Positions 20,601 through 30,765 of a DNA stretch of 64,000 nucleotides are shown piece by piece. Position 1 is the stretch's first letter. Each line of letters starts with the position of its first letter. The notes under the pieces were generated by a model. It did not search any database, was not told the origin of the DNA, and saw nothing but the letters and a program-made list of their open reading frames with translations. Source of the stretch: Colius striatus (Eukaryota > Chordata > Aves > Coliiformes > Coliidae); contig NC_084790.1 in the NCBI RefSeq assembly GCF_028858725.1, forward strand, positions 5,958,001 through 6,022,000, in the 5' to 3' direction. A program made the position numbers and the translations under genes.

Positions 20601-22406
20601 CAGTCTGGGGCTGAGGACTAACCCTGGCTGCTCAGCACCACAGTCCCCCTCGTGCCTCAGTTTCCTCCGGGCAGAGCTCACCTGCACACCCACCCACTGC
20701 CCACTCACCCTCCCGTCCCTGCAGGAAGTTGCACTGTACTCTCAGTCTCTGCAGTGAGGACCAGACAGAGACCCCCAAAAGCCACCACTTGGGACTGTCC
20801 CCGGGGGGGGGGGCGTTCCCCACAGCCGGTGCACGCAGCAGCGGGGGAGGGGTTACATTGCAAATGGGGGGCGATATAGGCAGGGGGTGTAACGCAATTG
20901 GGCAGCCGCGATGCAATGAGGGGGTGCGTGATGCAACGAGGGGGTTCATGATGCAATGGAGGAGGGTGCAGTGTAATGGACGGGGGGAGGGTGCGATGTA
21001 ATGGAGGGGGAAAGTGTGATGCATCCGCGGCTGCGATGGCAGCGGGCACCGCCGCACCGCGCTAGGCTGCGCGGCCATGGCGGGTGATGCTCGCGGCGCG
21101 GCTGCGGGGGGGGTGACAATCCACGCAGCCCCTCCCGGACCGGGGGGTCACGGCATGACCCCATACCTCATCTCCCAGCTCACCCCCCTTACCGCATCCC
21201 CAATCCCCCCGCCCGCGCCATCCTCCCGTGTTGCATCTCCTTCCCCTCGGGGCCGCGTCCCCCCCTACCTTGGGGACCCAGAGGGGCGGGGGCGGGGAGC
21301 GGGGCCCCTCCGCCGGGGCGGCTCATGGTTGCGGGCGGTGGAGCGGGGCAGCCCCCCCCAACCCCCAGCCCCGATCCGGGTACCGTCGCCCTCTCCCCGC
21401 CCGGGCCCCCCCGGGGCTGGGGCCTTGCACACGGAGGCACACGCGAGCCCTGGGATGGACCCCGCACACCCGCGGCCGGGGGCGCGCGTGGGGAGGGGGG
21501 AGCTGCTCACACGCGCGTGCACAGTTAAACGCGCGCGCAGCTCCGCACGCGCGGGCACACCCGTGTGAGCAATCCCGAGTGTGCAAACACACACACACAA
21601 GTACACACACGCACCTGCCGACGGCCACGCGCTCGAGCACTGTCCGGGGAGTCAACGCGGGCGCAGGGGCACGCGGACGCCTGTTGCGTGCAAAACGCAC
21701 CCGTGCACACACGCATGTGTGAGCACGCACAGCCCTGAGCGCCCACGGACACGCGCGCCCGTGCGTGACTACACAAGCGTGCAGAGCCATGCACCCGCTG
21801 CTGCCTGCTCACACTCCTGCACACACGCACGCTCCTGTGCACGCTCACTCCCCCCCCCCCCATGCACGCTCACACTCGAATGCAAACCCACGCGTGCCTC
21901 CCCGGTACGCGCACACCGCTGTGCCTGCTCACCCTTGCTTGCACGCCCACCCTCGCTTCCCCGTGCGCGCTCACCCGTGGCAGCCCCCCCGCACGCAGCC
22001 ACGCAGCCTCCCGCGGCCTGGGGAGGGGGAGCAGCAGGGGCTCGGCCCCTTTAAGGGGGCGGGCGGGGGGCGCGGGTCCGCGCTGTTGCCATGGCGACTG
22101 GGGGGGAACGGTCGGGGAGCGCAGCGCAGGAAGGGGGGGTGGGGGCGGGTTTAAAGGGACCGCGCTCCACTCGAGTGCGCGCCCCCCTGCACACGCGAGC
22201 ACACGCGCACGCAGGTGCTCACCCCCGCAGGAACGATGACCCACCCCCTCGCACACCCGCGCCCGGAGCGGACGCTCCCCGCGGACCCGGCAGCAACTAC
22301 CGCACCCCCAGGCTGCGTTTGCACACACGTGTGCCCGCGTGTGTGCGTGCAAGCCCCGGCTTGGTGAACGCTCACCCGTGGCGGAGCTGGGGGCGGCTGC
22401 CGGCAT
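14669..22406 (-). CDS. MPP2: MAGUK p55 subfamily member 2 (membrane palmitoylated protein 2)
   Basis: Twelve coding exons join without conflict: 22406-22376, 20253-20135, 19220-19068, 18987-18838, 18309-18082, 16970-16839, 16553-16448, 15959-15891, 15734-15573, 15367-15165, 15062-14934 and 14845-14669. They give 552 residues, the same length as human MPP2. Domain order is two L27 segments (about residues 10-125; MQQVLDNL and NNLELVQEILRDIGHL), a PDZ domain (from about 140, starting its beta strand at GVTF, residue 152), SH3 (about 228-295; FVKCHFDYDP, DDPNWWQ), a basic hook (GKRKKRMMYLTT), then guanylate-kinase-like domain (about 350-545; TLVLIGAQGVGRRSL, YRFVSRAEMEAD, GEYEGNLYGTKID) ending in PQWVPVSWVY. 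MPP2 is a scaffold linking membrane proteins and receptors at synapses and junctions; MAGUK GK domains bind phosphopeptides rather than act as kinases. The first coding exon encodes only MPAAAPSSAT plus one base. Introns hold several minisatellites. Confidence 0.96.
16000..16345. repeat. 53-bp minisatellite, MPP2 intron
   Basis: About six copies, four nearly identical, with units spaced 53 bases and containing ggcacaggggcagtgccatg and gggtacagcactcagggaac. It lies between the SH3-end exon and the hook exon. Confidence 0.92.
17040..17520. promoter_or_regulatory. Intragenic CpG island in MPP2 intron
   Basis: A dense CpG stretch lies between the PDZ exon (18082-18309) and the first SH3 exon (16839-16970). 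It includes GC-rich trinucleotide blocks and a short repeat of ccccacgcacag near 17,250. Density this far inside a gene suggests an alternative promoter or an unmarked regulatory element. No exon with a convincing domain is seen. Confidence 0.5.
18370..18790. repeat. C-rich minisatellite, MPP2 intron
   Basis: Degenerate tandem copies of ccccagcaccccacaatgcc between the exon before the PDZ block and the PDZ exon. Confidence 0.85.
19290..20060. repeat. CA-rich minisatellite, MPP2 intron
   Basis: Irregular tandem gcacacacatgcacac and tgcatgcacatgcatacac units occupy most of the intron between the two L27 exons and generate long false frames on both strands. Confidence 0.85.
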
Positions 22407-22480
22407 CTCGGCGGTGCTGTGGGCACGGCCGGGCACGCGTGACTGGCACCGACGGGACGGGACCGGCTGCGCAGGCGTGT
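20990..22480 (-). promoter_or_regulatory. MPP2: MPP2 5' CpG island
   Basis: A CpG-rich region spans the first coding exon (22376-22406) and most of intron 1. It has many CG dinucleotides, GGGCGG-type boxes near 22,060-22,150 and no TATA box near the exon, as expected for a housekeeping or neuronal CpG promoter. The precise start site cannot be set from sequence. The PPY poly(A) signal is only about 350 bases upstream of the MPP2 ATG. Confidence 0.6.
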
Positions 22481-22763
22481 GCTGCTCTGGCACACGCGGC
22501 CACCCTTGTCCGTGTGCATACACAGGCGTGTGTCCGTGTGTGAGCAGACCACAGACGTGCAGGGACACGAGGCCTCTGCATCCTGTGTCTGTCATCCCCC
22601 CCCCCCAGCCCCACATTTTGCCCCACGGGGACAACAGCCAGTGCTGGTGCCGACACCTGCGCAGTGGGGCATCCCACACTATGTCCCAGCCCTGCCACCC
22701 CCAGATCCCCTCTGTTGCCCTTGACCCCTGAACAGGCAAAGGCAGGAGGTGGCTGCAAGGGAG

Positions 22764-22769
22764 TTTATT
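22764..22769 (-). terminator. PPY: PPY poly(A) signal
   Basis: gtttattg on the plus strand gives AATAAA on the PPY strand (position accurate to a few bases). It follows a likely 3' UTR exon whose acceptor (CTTACAG on the minus strand) puts the exon start at about 22889. Confidence 0.75.
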
Positions 22770-23103
22770 GCTGGGAAATCCAACCCGATCCTGGAGTTAT
22801 GGGTGCAGCAGGGCCATGGGTGCTGCAGAGGCTGGGGGGGGGTGCACCCTTTAGGTTTCCTCTTCACCCACTTGGCCCCAGCAGTGTCCCTGTAAGGAGA
22901 GGGGGTCAGCAGCCAGCCCCCTGTAGACCCCCCCTCAAATTTCCCATCCCTGCATCCCCCAGCCCAGGGCTCCCACATCTCCACCCAGGACAGTGCCTGT
23001 TGGGGAAAGTGAGGCACTGACAGTGCAGCGAGGGTTCAGCCAGCCCCCACCCCCCCAGCTTAGCTGCTGTTCAGATCTCACACTCCTGCCCCTCACCTGG
23101 GGC

Positions 23104-23912
23104 TCAGCAACCCGCAGTGCCGAAGGGCTCCTCACACAGCGCCCGTCCACCTGACCGCTTGCCGTACCTGCGAGGGGGAGCACATTACAGGGAGCACAGT
23201 GCAACGGGGGGCTGGCTGCAGCCAGCAACGGGTGCAGCGAGGGAGCATCTGGCAGGGGAGCAGTAGGTTGCGATGGGGAATGTGCTGAAATCAGGTATGA
23301 ATGGCAGTGGATGCAAATTGCAGCGGGGAGCACACTTCAGTGGGAATTGCACTGCAGCAGGGAGCTGGTGGCAACAGTTGAGCAGGTTGCAGTGGGGCAG
23401 CATGGTGTGATGGTGTGCTGCAGTGGAAGAGAGCTGCTTGCAGCTGGAGAGCATATTGCAACAGGCAGGGTGTTGCACAGGTAGCACATTGCAATGGGGA
23501 GCACACTGCACAGGGAGAGTGCTGCAATGGGAGCAGGCTGCAATGCAGCAGGTAAAAGGATTGCAACAGGGAGCTCATTGCAATGGGGAATAGTTTGCAG
23601 CAGGGACTATGTGGCAGTGGGCAGCACCTCACAGAGGTCCTGCCACCATGCCTCCACCGCTAATGCCCCCTCTGCCACACCACCTGTGCTGTGCCCCCTG
23701 TTATGTGCCCCCCTATGCCATGCCCCTGCTGCTCACCGGTGCCGTGTGACCACGTTCAGGTACTGCTGGAGATCGTTGTAAAAGCGGACGAGGTCCTCAA
23801 CGGGTGCGTCGTCCCCAGGGTAGGTGGGCTGTGCAGGGCCGGTGGACACATGGCCTGCCAGCAGCGCCAGGGCGCAGGCAACGAGCAGCAGGGAGGGCCA
23901 GCGGGGAGCCAT
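23104..23912 (-). CDS. PPY: Pancreatic polypeptide prepro-hormone
   Basis: Coding exons are 23912-23737 and 23167-23104, 79 residues in total, close to the 80 of chicken PPY. Residues 1-24 are a signal peptide (MAPRWPSLLLVACALALLAG...). Residues 25-60 are the 36-residue hormone, beginning GPAQPTYPGDDAPVEDL and ending NVVTRHRY. It is followed by GKR (61-63), whose Gly donates the C-terminal amide and whose KR is the cleavage site. The flanking peptide ends CEEPFGTAGC, as in birds. The intron falls inside the Arg codon before the terminal Tyr, the same place as in PYY, which reflects tandem duplication. The product is an islet hormone acting on Y4-type receptors to slow pancreatic secretion. 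A non-coding exon 1 (about 25,230-25,137) and a TATA box lie upstream. Confidence 0.97.
23170..23640. repeat. Degenerate minisatellite, PPY intron
   Basis: Repeats around ttgcaatggggagcacac and ttgcagcagggagc separate the two PPY coding exons. Confidence 0.85.
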
Positions 23913-23969
23913 GGCTGCACCGCACGCCACAGGCTCAGGTTCTGCCAAGGGCACGGCTGTGCATGCACA

Positions 23970-24990
23970 CAGGCACACACACCGCTCACCTGCACGCACG
24001 CACGCACACACACACACACACAGAGCGCTCACCTGCACATACACACCCCCCCCCCACACACACACACCGTTCACACACACATGCACTGTTCACATGCACA
24101 TACTCACACACACATGCACACTATTCACATGCACACACACATATGCACTGTTCACATGCACACATCTGCACACACACGTACACTGATCACATGCACACAC
24201 ACATATGCACACTCTTCACCTGCACACACACACACATATGCACACTGTTCACCTGCACATACACACATATGCACTGTTCACATACACACACACACACCTG
24301 CACACTGTTCACATGCACACATCCACACACACATGCACACTGTTCATCTGCACACATACATACACACATGCACACTGTTCACATGCACACACACACATGC
24401 ATACTGTTCATCTGCACACACCCACACATGCACCGTTCACATGCACACACCCACACACACACTGCTCACCTGCACACGCACCCCCCCACACACACACATA
24501 TATGCACACTATTCTGCACACACACACACGCACACCACTCACCTGCCCACACACACATGCACACAGCTCACCCTGACACACACACACATGCACAGTGCAC
24601 ACCTGCACACCCACACATGCATGCACACCATTTGGCTGCATACACACCCTTCAGAAGACCCTCTGCATGCACACCAAACCTTCACTCTGCAGGGTGTGAG
24701 CATACGTGCACACAGAGCCATGCACATACCCCTGCACACACACACCCCCGCCTCTGCTCCATGAGTGCACACAAGCACACACAAAACCACTCATGCAGCA
24801 CACACATGTCCGTGTGTATACAGGTACATGTGCAGCCATACACAGAGATGTGCAGACACACATACACACTCTCCCAGGGCGAACACACGGGCCCATTCCT
24901 AGAGCACATACACATGTGTGCACACGCACTGTCACACCCCTACACATAGGCACACACACTCAGCCTTGCACATGTGCCTGCACATCCATT
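23970..24990. repeat. CA-rich minisatellite, PPY 5' intron
   Basis: About 1 kb of tandem cacacacatgcacactgttc units, with (CA)n runs and a C10-like interruption, lies between the PPY start codon and its non-coding first exon. It begins less than 100 bases upstream of the ATG. It produces 300-codon open frames that are not coding. Confidence 0.93.
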
Positions 24991-25136
24991 TCACACTCAT
25001 ATGCACAGACATGACATGCTGGCCTCTGCACACCCCACACCCCCTGCACAACCCTCAGCACCCCATCCCCCAGCACTGGCTCTGCCACTCCCCACAGCCC
25101 AATCCCCTGCAGGGACAAGGCCCCAGCTCCACTCAC

Positions 25137-25261
25137 CTGCTTCCAAAGCAGTGGCACAGGCACACAGCAAGGGAGAATGCAGGGAGACACACGGGGAGAT
25201 GCCGCCGACGATTCCCCTGTTCCGAGGTGACACCACTGTCACCGTGGTGCTGCTCCTTATA
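25137..25261 (-). promoter_or_regulatory. PPY: PPY non-coding exon 1 and TATA box
   Basis: On the minus strand TATAAG occurs at 25261-25256, about 30 bases ahead of a likely start near 25,230. The transcribed first exon ends at 25137 before GTGAGT. The arrangement mirrors that of PYY. Confidence 0.7.
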
Positions 25262-25379
25262 TCCCCCTTGTCCCCCCCACTGATATCAGTGTGCCACACA
25301 GCACCTGCAGCCACGTGGCGGGGGGGACAGGGGTCATCAGGGGTGACACGGGCCATTGGGAGCGTGACAGGGACATCTG

Positions 25380-26630
25380 GCCCCTAACACAGCCCTGGTT
25401 AATGTTTGACCCTGGGAGGGCTTCCGGCGGGGCCGAGGACATGGACCATCCGGTGTCTGTCCCCAGAGCATCTCAGCCCCACAGATGGACCAAAGGACGT
25501 GACGTCTGGGGAACAGCTGGCATGGTGCATCACAGGGGATAAGGCTGGCAGGAGGGGGGTGGGCAGCAGAGACAGCGAGGTATGGGCAGAGGGGAGTGGG
25601 ACAGAAGGACACTGGAGCGGCACTCAGAGACATGGGGGAGTGGGGGGCACAGATAGGTCAAGGGCCTGACATTGGGGTGGGATGAAAGGATAGAGGGAGG
25701 AGGAGGACGGGAGGAGCATTGGTTGTGTGGGTGACAGAGCAGGGATGGGGGACAGCAGCCCCTGCTGCAGCTGGGACCAAGGACGGGGTTGCTCCCCTCT
25801 GCTCCTGCCACAGGCTGGGTCAGGCAGTCAGAGGGGTGTGGGGAGGTCTCTGGCCCAGACCTGACACGGTCCCAGACAGCAACAGTCCCCATAGGGACCC
25901 CATGGTAGACATCAGCACCTACTGCACCCCACACCTAGAACACTCCCACAGCCACTGCACCCAGCACACCCCAGAGCTCACTATCAGTGCCCCCCAAATC
26001 CTCACACCTGTGCACCCCGGCATCCACTGCCTGGGCATCCCACCACCTTCATACCCACTCAGTGCACCCCAGCACCCACCACTGATATGCCCCATGAACC
26101 CCAGCACCTTTGCAGCCCCTCATCCAGCACACTCCAACACCCAGTGACAGTGTACACCGTTCCCTGAACACCCCAACACCCACTGACAACATCCCCTCCA
26201 CAGTCAGCGCACTCCAGAACATTCTGCTAGTGCCCCCACTACCCCCACACCCAATGTACCCAACATCCAACCCCAGTGTGCCCCAGTCCCCCAGCGCACC
26301 CCACTCTCCCCTCTCCCCCTGACCACTTCCACCAGACCCAATGTCCCCCTGGTCTACCTCCTCCGTGACCCTTCCATCCCCCACGAACTCCCCACGTCCC
26401 TCCCTGTCCCTCCACCTTCACCCCAGACAGTCCTCTGTCCTTACTCCCTCTCCACCTTCCCCCACCCCTCCCTCCGTTCCTCCTGCTCCTGCATCTCCCC
26501 TGCACCCTCCCAGCTCCCCTCCATCCCACATCACCTCTGTACCCCTTTATCCCCCTTGCACTCCTCCATATCTCCACCCCTCATCCCAGCAGAAACAGCC
26601 CAGACCCCAGACAAGTGCCCACAATCGTGT
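25380..26630. other. PPY-PYY intergenic spacer
   Basis: No exon is supported. The right half (about 25,900-26,560) is degenerate C-rich repeat of the type ccccagcacccactgac and tccctccacc. The left part is unique sequence without recognisable elements. Confidence 0.6.
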
Positions 26631-26632
26631 TC

Positions 26633-26638
26633 TTTATT
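26633..26638 (-). terminator. PYY: PYY poly(A) signal
   Basis: ctttattgcc on the plus strand gives AATAAA on the PYY strand, about 250 bases after the stop codon. Confidence 0.8.
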
Positions 26639-26886
26639 GCCACTGGTGGGGGCTTGCAGGGACCACACGGGACCCCCCCCCCACCCTGAACAGTGATGGG
26701 GAGGGGATGGGGTCAGGACCCCCTCCCGGCGGGACATTCCTGGGCCAGGCTCTGAGGGGTCCCCAGCCTTCCTGGCAAGGGGATCCATGCTGGCCCTGGG
26801 TGCTAGGGCTCACCCTGCAGCAGAGCCCCAGACTCCTCAGGGGGATATGGGGAGGATTTGGGGGATGGGGGTGCTGGAGGATCTGG

Positions 26887-27610
26887 TCACCACGTAGAGT
26901 CATCGTCATACCTGTGGGGAAGGGCTGGCATGAGGAAAAGGGGAACGAGACCCCCAGCACCTACTAGGACCCCCACCCCAGGGTGCAGGAGGGGTTGTAG
27001 CCCCTTTCCTTGTCCAGAGGGTGATGGGGACAGGACAGGGACACTCACCGTGACCTGTCACTGCTGGCCCCGAGAAGCAGCTCCGACACCACCTCCCCGG
27101 GGCTGGCGCGTTTGCCGTACCTGCGGGTCACAGAGCACACGGGTGGGTGTGCAAAGGGGGGTGACTGGGAGTGCAAAGGGGGGTGGGTGGGCATGCAAAG
27201 GGGTGGGAGTGGGCACACAAAGGGGTGTGGGTGGACACACAAACGGGTGCGAGTGGGCATGCAAGCGGGACCTCACAAGCACATGAGTGCGTGCAAGCAG
27301 GAACTGCTGTGTGCATGCAACAGAGCCCAGGGGTGTGCAAATGGACCTGTCTGCACGTGCAGAGAGGCTTGCACAAGTGCCACTGAGCTGGCACACACAT
27401 GTTCATGCTCGCCCACGCTCACCTCTGCCGCGTCACCAGGTTGATGTAGTGGCGGAGTGCCGAGAAGTACTTGGCCATCTCCTCGGGGGAGGCGTCATCC
27501 CCGGGGCTCTCAGGCTTGGGGGGGTAGGCAGCTGCCAGCGTCCCCAGGCACAGCAGGGCACAGAGGGCAATGGCTGCCAGCACACGCCACGGCCTCGGAG
27601 TCAGCACCAT
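26887..27610 (-). CDS. PYY: Peptide YY prepro-hormone
   Basis: Coding exons are 27610-27423, 27120-27049 and 26911-26887, giving 94 residues (human 97). A signal peptide covers about residues 1-27. The hormone starts [18 protein letters not shown], or at the Tyr one residue later, and ends NLVTRQRY at residue 64. GKR follows for amidation and cleavage, then a flanking peptide ending SRYDDDSTW. Family knowledge: a gut L-cell and islet peptide acting on Y1/Y2/Y5 receptors, suppressing appetite and secretion in mammals. Donor sites, phases and overall layout match PPY next door, which is its local duplicate. The promoter has a TATA box and a non-coding exon 1. Confidence 0.97.
27125..27265. repeat. 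About 24-bp minisatellite, PYY intron
   Basis: About six tandem copies of tgcaaaggggtgggagtggg-type units lie in the intron between the second and third coding exons. Confidence 0.85.
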
Positions 27611-27617
27611 CTGCAGG

Positions 27618-27674
27618 GGGAATGGGGATGGGGTTGGGGATGGGGATGGGGATGGGGATGGGGATGGGGATGGG
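27618..27674. repeat. (GGGGAT)n microsatellite in PYY 5' intron
   Basis: Eight or nine GGGGAT units with one GGGGTT variant, directly upstream of the PYY start codon. The G-rich strand is the plus (template) strand and could form a G-quadruplex. Confidence 0.95.
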
Positions 27675-27779
27675 TCAGCCATGGCTGTGTGTGCATCACC
27701 CCCATCCCAGCCTGGAGCTGCTCTGCCCCCTAACAAAGGCCCCATCTCCCTGCGAAATGCCACCCCAGGACCTTGTCTC

Positions 27780-28340
27780 TTGTTAGGATGTCATACCCCA
27801 GGGACACCCTGCTCCCCAAGATGTCTCCGTCCCCTGGTTGGGACCTCAGTTCCCCCCAGGGAACAGCTTCCCTCCAGGAACAACCCCTCCCCATGCTCCC
27901 ACGGGAATATTTCCCTTCGAGAGATGACCCCACTGCCCCGAAGGGGCCATCTCCCACCTAGGGACCTCAATACATAACCTCTAAGTCCCCAAGAGTCCAT
28001 CTCCTTGCCCAGGACCCCCAGGAACTTCCTCCTAGCTTCCAAAAGGTAGATCTTGTTCAGAGACCCCTCTGAGCCAGTCCCTAAGGGATCACATCCTTCC
28101 CCAGGACTTCAGACACCCCTCCATCTCCCAGAGCATATCTCCCTCCAGAGACCCCCCTCCCCAGCATCCCCAAGGGAGATGTCCCACCTCAAAGGACCCC
28201 AGAGCCCAGCCCACCCCAAAGGACACCTCCTCTGCAGCCCCCTCTCCCATGTCCCCGAGGGACTGCCTCCCTCCCCAGAGACACCTCCCCTCCGTAGGAT
28301 TCCCATGGGAGCCCCCAGCCCCATCTCTCGGCTGTCCCCG
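27780..28340. repeat. Degenerate C-rich repeats, PYY 5' intron
   Basis: About 40-bp irregular units with ccccagagacccctccc and ccctaagggatcacatcc motifs fill most of the intron between exon 1 and the coding exon. Confidence 0.6.
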
Positions 28341-28347
28341 CACTCAC

Positions 28348-28438
28348 AGTGGAGGAGGTGGGAGGTGACAGCAGGGCCTGGCAGCGGGGTAACAGCGCTG
28401 GGGACACAGCAGCTCCTCCACCTGCCCGGGGTTTTATA
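28348..28438 (-). promoter_or_regulatory. PYY: PYY non-coding exon 1 and TATA box
   Basis: A perfect TATAAAA lies at 28438-28432 on the minus strand. Exon 1 starts about 25-30 bases downstream and ends at 28348 before GTGAGT. A tissue-restricted TATA promoter suits a hormone gene. Confidence 0.8.
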
Positions 28439-28599
28439 TCCTCTGAGGGGGCTGCTGGCTCCTCCCTCACCCATGACCGACCCATAGGCACAGCAGGACC
28501 CCGCAGGCCCTGGGACACGTGCCATCACCCTGTCACTGTTCCTCTGCAGAGCCCCCCAACCTGCACTGAGAGACTCTGCAGGCACAGGGCACGCACAGG

Positions 28600-29470
28600 A
28601 CATGGAGGACACAAATAGGACACAACCCAGAGACACAGCATGCGGCTGCAGGACACAGACGTGGTGTGTGGCATAGGGCATGGCTTTGGCACACAGACAC
28701 AGGTGTGACACGCAGCCATGGCACACGGACACAGATGTGACATGTAGCCATGGCACACGGACACAGATGTGGCATGTAGCCATGTAACATGGACATGGCA
28801 CATGGACACAGATGTGACATGCAGCCATGGCACATGGACATGGCACACAGGCAGGGCATGTGGCACAAGGCAATGGCACACAGACACAGATGTGACATGT
28901 AGCCATGGCACACGGACACAGATGTGGCATGTAGCCATGTAACATGGACATGGCACATGGACACAGATGTGACATGCAGCCATGGCACATGGACATGGCA
29001 CACAGGCAGGGCATGTGGCACAAGGCAATGGCACACAGACACAGATGTGACATGTAGCCATGGAACATGGACATGGCACACGGACACAGATGTGACATGC
29101 AGCCATGGCACACGGACACAGATGTGGCATGTAGCCATGTAACATGGACATGGCACATGGACACAGATGTGACATGCAGCCATGGCACATGGACATGGCA
29201 CACAGGCAGGGCATGTGGCACAAGGCAATGGCACACAGACACAGATGTGACATGTAGCCATGGAACACGGACATGGCACACGGACACAGATGTGACATGC
29301 AGCCATGACCATGGCAGAAGGACATGGCACACAGGCAGGGTATGTGGCACGAGGCAATGGCACACAGACACTGGTGTGGTGTGCAGCCATGGAACATGGA
29401 CACGGCACACGGATGTGACACACAGCTATGGCACACACCTTGGAACGTGGCAGTGGCACACACGGACATT
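28600..29470. repeat. Compound minisatellite upstream of PYY
   Basis: Interleaved units such as acacagatgtgacatgcagc, catggcacatggacatgg and caggcagggcatgtggcac form a higher-order array with near-identical blocks at about 28,740, 28,910 and 29,100. All reading frames are nearly stop-free, which explains minus-strand frames of over 430 codons (CHICVRVP-type peptide repeats). They are not genes. Confidence 0.93.
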
Positions 29471-29519
29471 GGCCACTCGTGGGGACACAAACACAGCACA
29501 GCAGATGGGACGCAGCCCC

Positions 29520-30500
29520 GGCACCAAGCACCCATGCGGGACAGCACAGGGGATGCGATGCAGCCCGCGGCTGCCTCAGTTTCCCAGGGCTGGGCACGGA
29601 GCCGCCGTGACCGGCGGTCACAGCCCCGGGGAGGGACAAGCCAGGGGGACACGAATTCGCTCTGGGTTTGGCATCGAGGAGCCACCGATGTGCCGGCCTG
29701 GGGGGAAGCCAGGGCACGGAGGGGCCGTGCCGGGAGAGGTGCTGGGGGTCCGCTCCGGGAAGGGTCCTCAGTGGCCCCGGGATGCGCCCACCCAGCAGCA
29801 GCCGCACGGCCAGACAGCGGATAGCGGGGCAGAGGGGGCAGAGGCCCGCCGTGCGGCCGAGGGGAGAGGGGAGCAGCCCCCCCGGCCCAACACCTCCCGC
29901 TTTCCCACCGGCAAGGGCGAACGGCAGGGCTGATGGGACCGGCGGGGGCTGCGGCTGCCCGTGCCACGGGGTCTGCCCCATCGGGAGGGGCGGCGGGACA
30001 CACAGTGGCCCCACCGCCTGGTCACGGACCGAGCCCCGCGGGACGGTGGCGGTGTCACCGCCTGGTCACGGACGTCCCCGAGCTGAAGCCCGGAGGGAGG
30101 GTCCCCAGTCCCGCGAGCCGACCCGGCGGGGGAGCAAAGACTTTCTGCCCCATTTCCCCCGAGTGACAGCAAACAGCCGTTTTCCAAAGGTCACAGGATG
30201 GCTCTGCCCGCGCGGGGGCGGGGGGGGCCCGGCTGCTCCCCCTTCCCGGGGGAGGAGGAAGGTCTGGGGCTGCAGGTGCACGGCTGGAGCTCAGGCAGCC
30301 CCCCGAGGGGAGGGGTCCCGCCCCCGCGGCGTCCCGCGGACTGAAAGGCGCTGGGAGAGCAAACAGGACCCTGCCGCTTCCCCGCACTTTATGACTCCGG
30401 TTCCGCCGGAGGCACATTAGGGGCCACCCGTGGAAGGCCCCCGGAGGAAGGCCCTTATCAGCCGCTGTTTGCTTTTCCACCGCACAGCCGGGGGGGCACA
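29520..30500. promoter_or_regulatory. Orphan CpG island between PYY and TMEM101
   Basis: A CpG-dense 1-kb stretch with G/C boxes near 29,970-30,350 and a phrase gttttccaaaggtcac resembling a nuclear-receptor half-site. No exon can be attached to it. It sits where NAGS lies in mammals. It could be a promoter of an unseen non-coding transcript or simply GC-rich sequence. Confidence 0.5.
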
Positions 30501-30559
30501 GACGCCTGCCCAGCCGGGCGGCAGGACGGGCACACGGCCCGTGGGAACACCCGGGGACT

Positions 30560-30765
30560 ACCGGCCCCTCACCGCATCCAGCCGTCGCATCTCCCACGCC
30601 AGCCCGGGGGCTACCGGCCCCTCGCCACATCCTGCCCTAACATCTCCCACGCCAGCCCGGGGGCTGCCACTCCCTCGATGTGTTCCACCATAACATCTCC
30701 CACGCCAGCCCAGGGGCTGCCGGCCCCTCGCTGCATCCTGCCGTGACATCTCCCATGCTAAGCAC
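30560..30765. repeat. About 52-bp tandem repeat, four copies
   Basis: Four copies of a unit containing catctcccacgccagcccgg and ggctaccggcccctcgcc, with increasing divergence to the right. The 30,770-31,260 stretch that follows holds no supported exon and is probably TMEM101 3' UTR and downstream sequence. Confidence 0.9.

Noticed and set aside
20722-21078. Minus-strand frames starting in MPP2 intron 1 (MAAQPSAVRRC type)
   Set aside because: They cannot splice in phase to the next MPP2 exon, whereas the exon at 22376-22406 does and matches the family.
23691-24949. Plus-strand frames of 357 and 381 codons, His/Thr-rich
   Set aside because: CA-rich repeat in the PPY 5' intron, antisense to the gene.
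28109-30014. 430-490 codon minus-strand frames rich in Cys, His and Val
   Set aside because: They are produced by the stop-free compound minisatellite upstream of PYY and continue into a CpG island.
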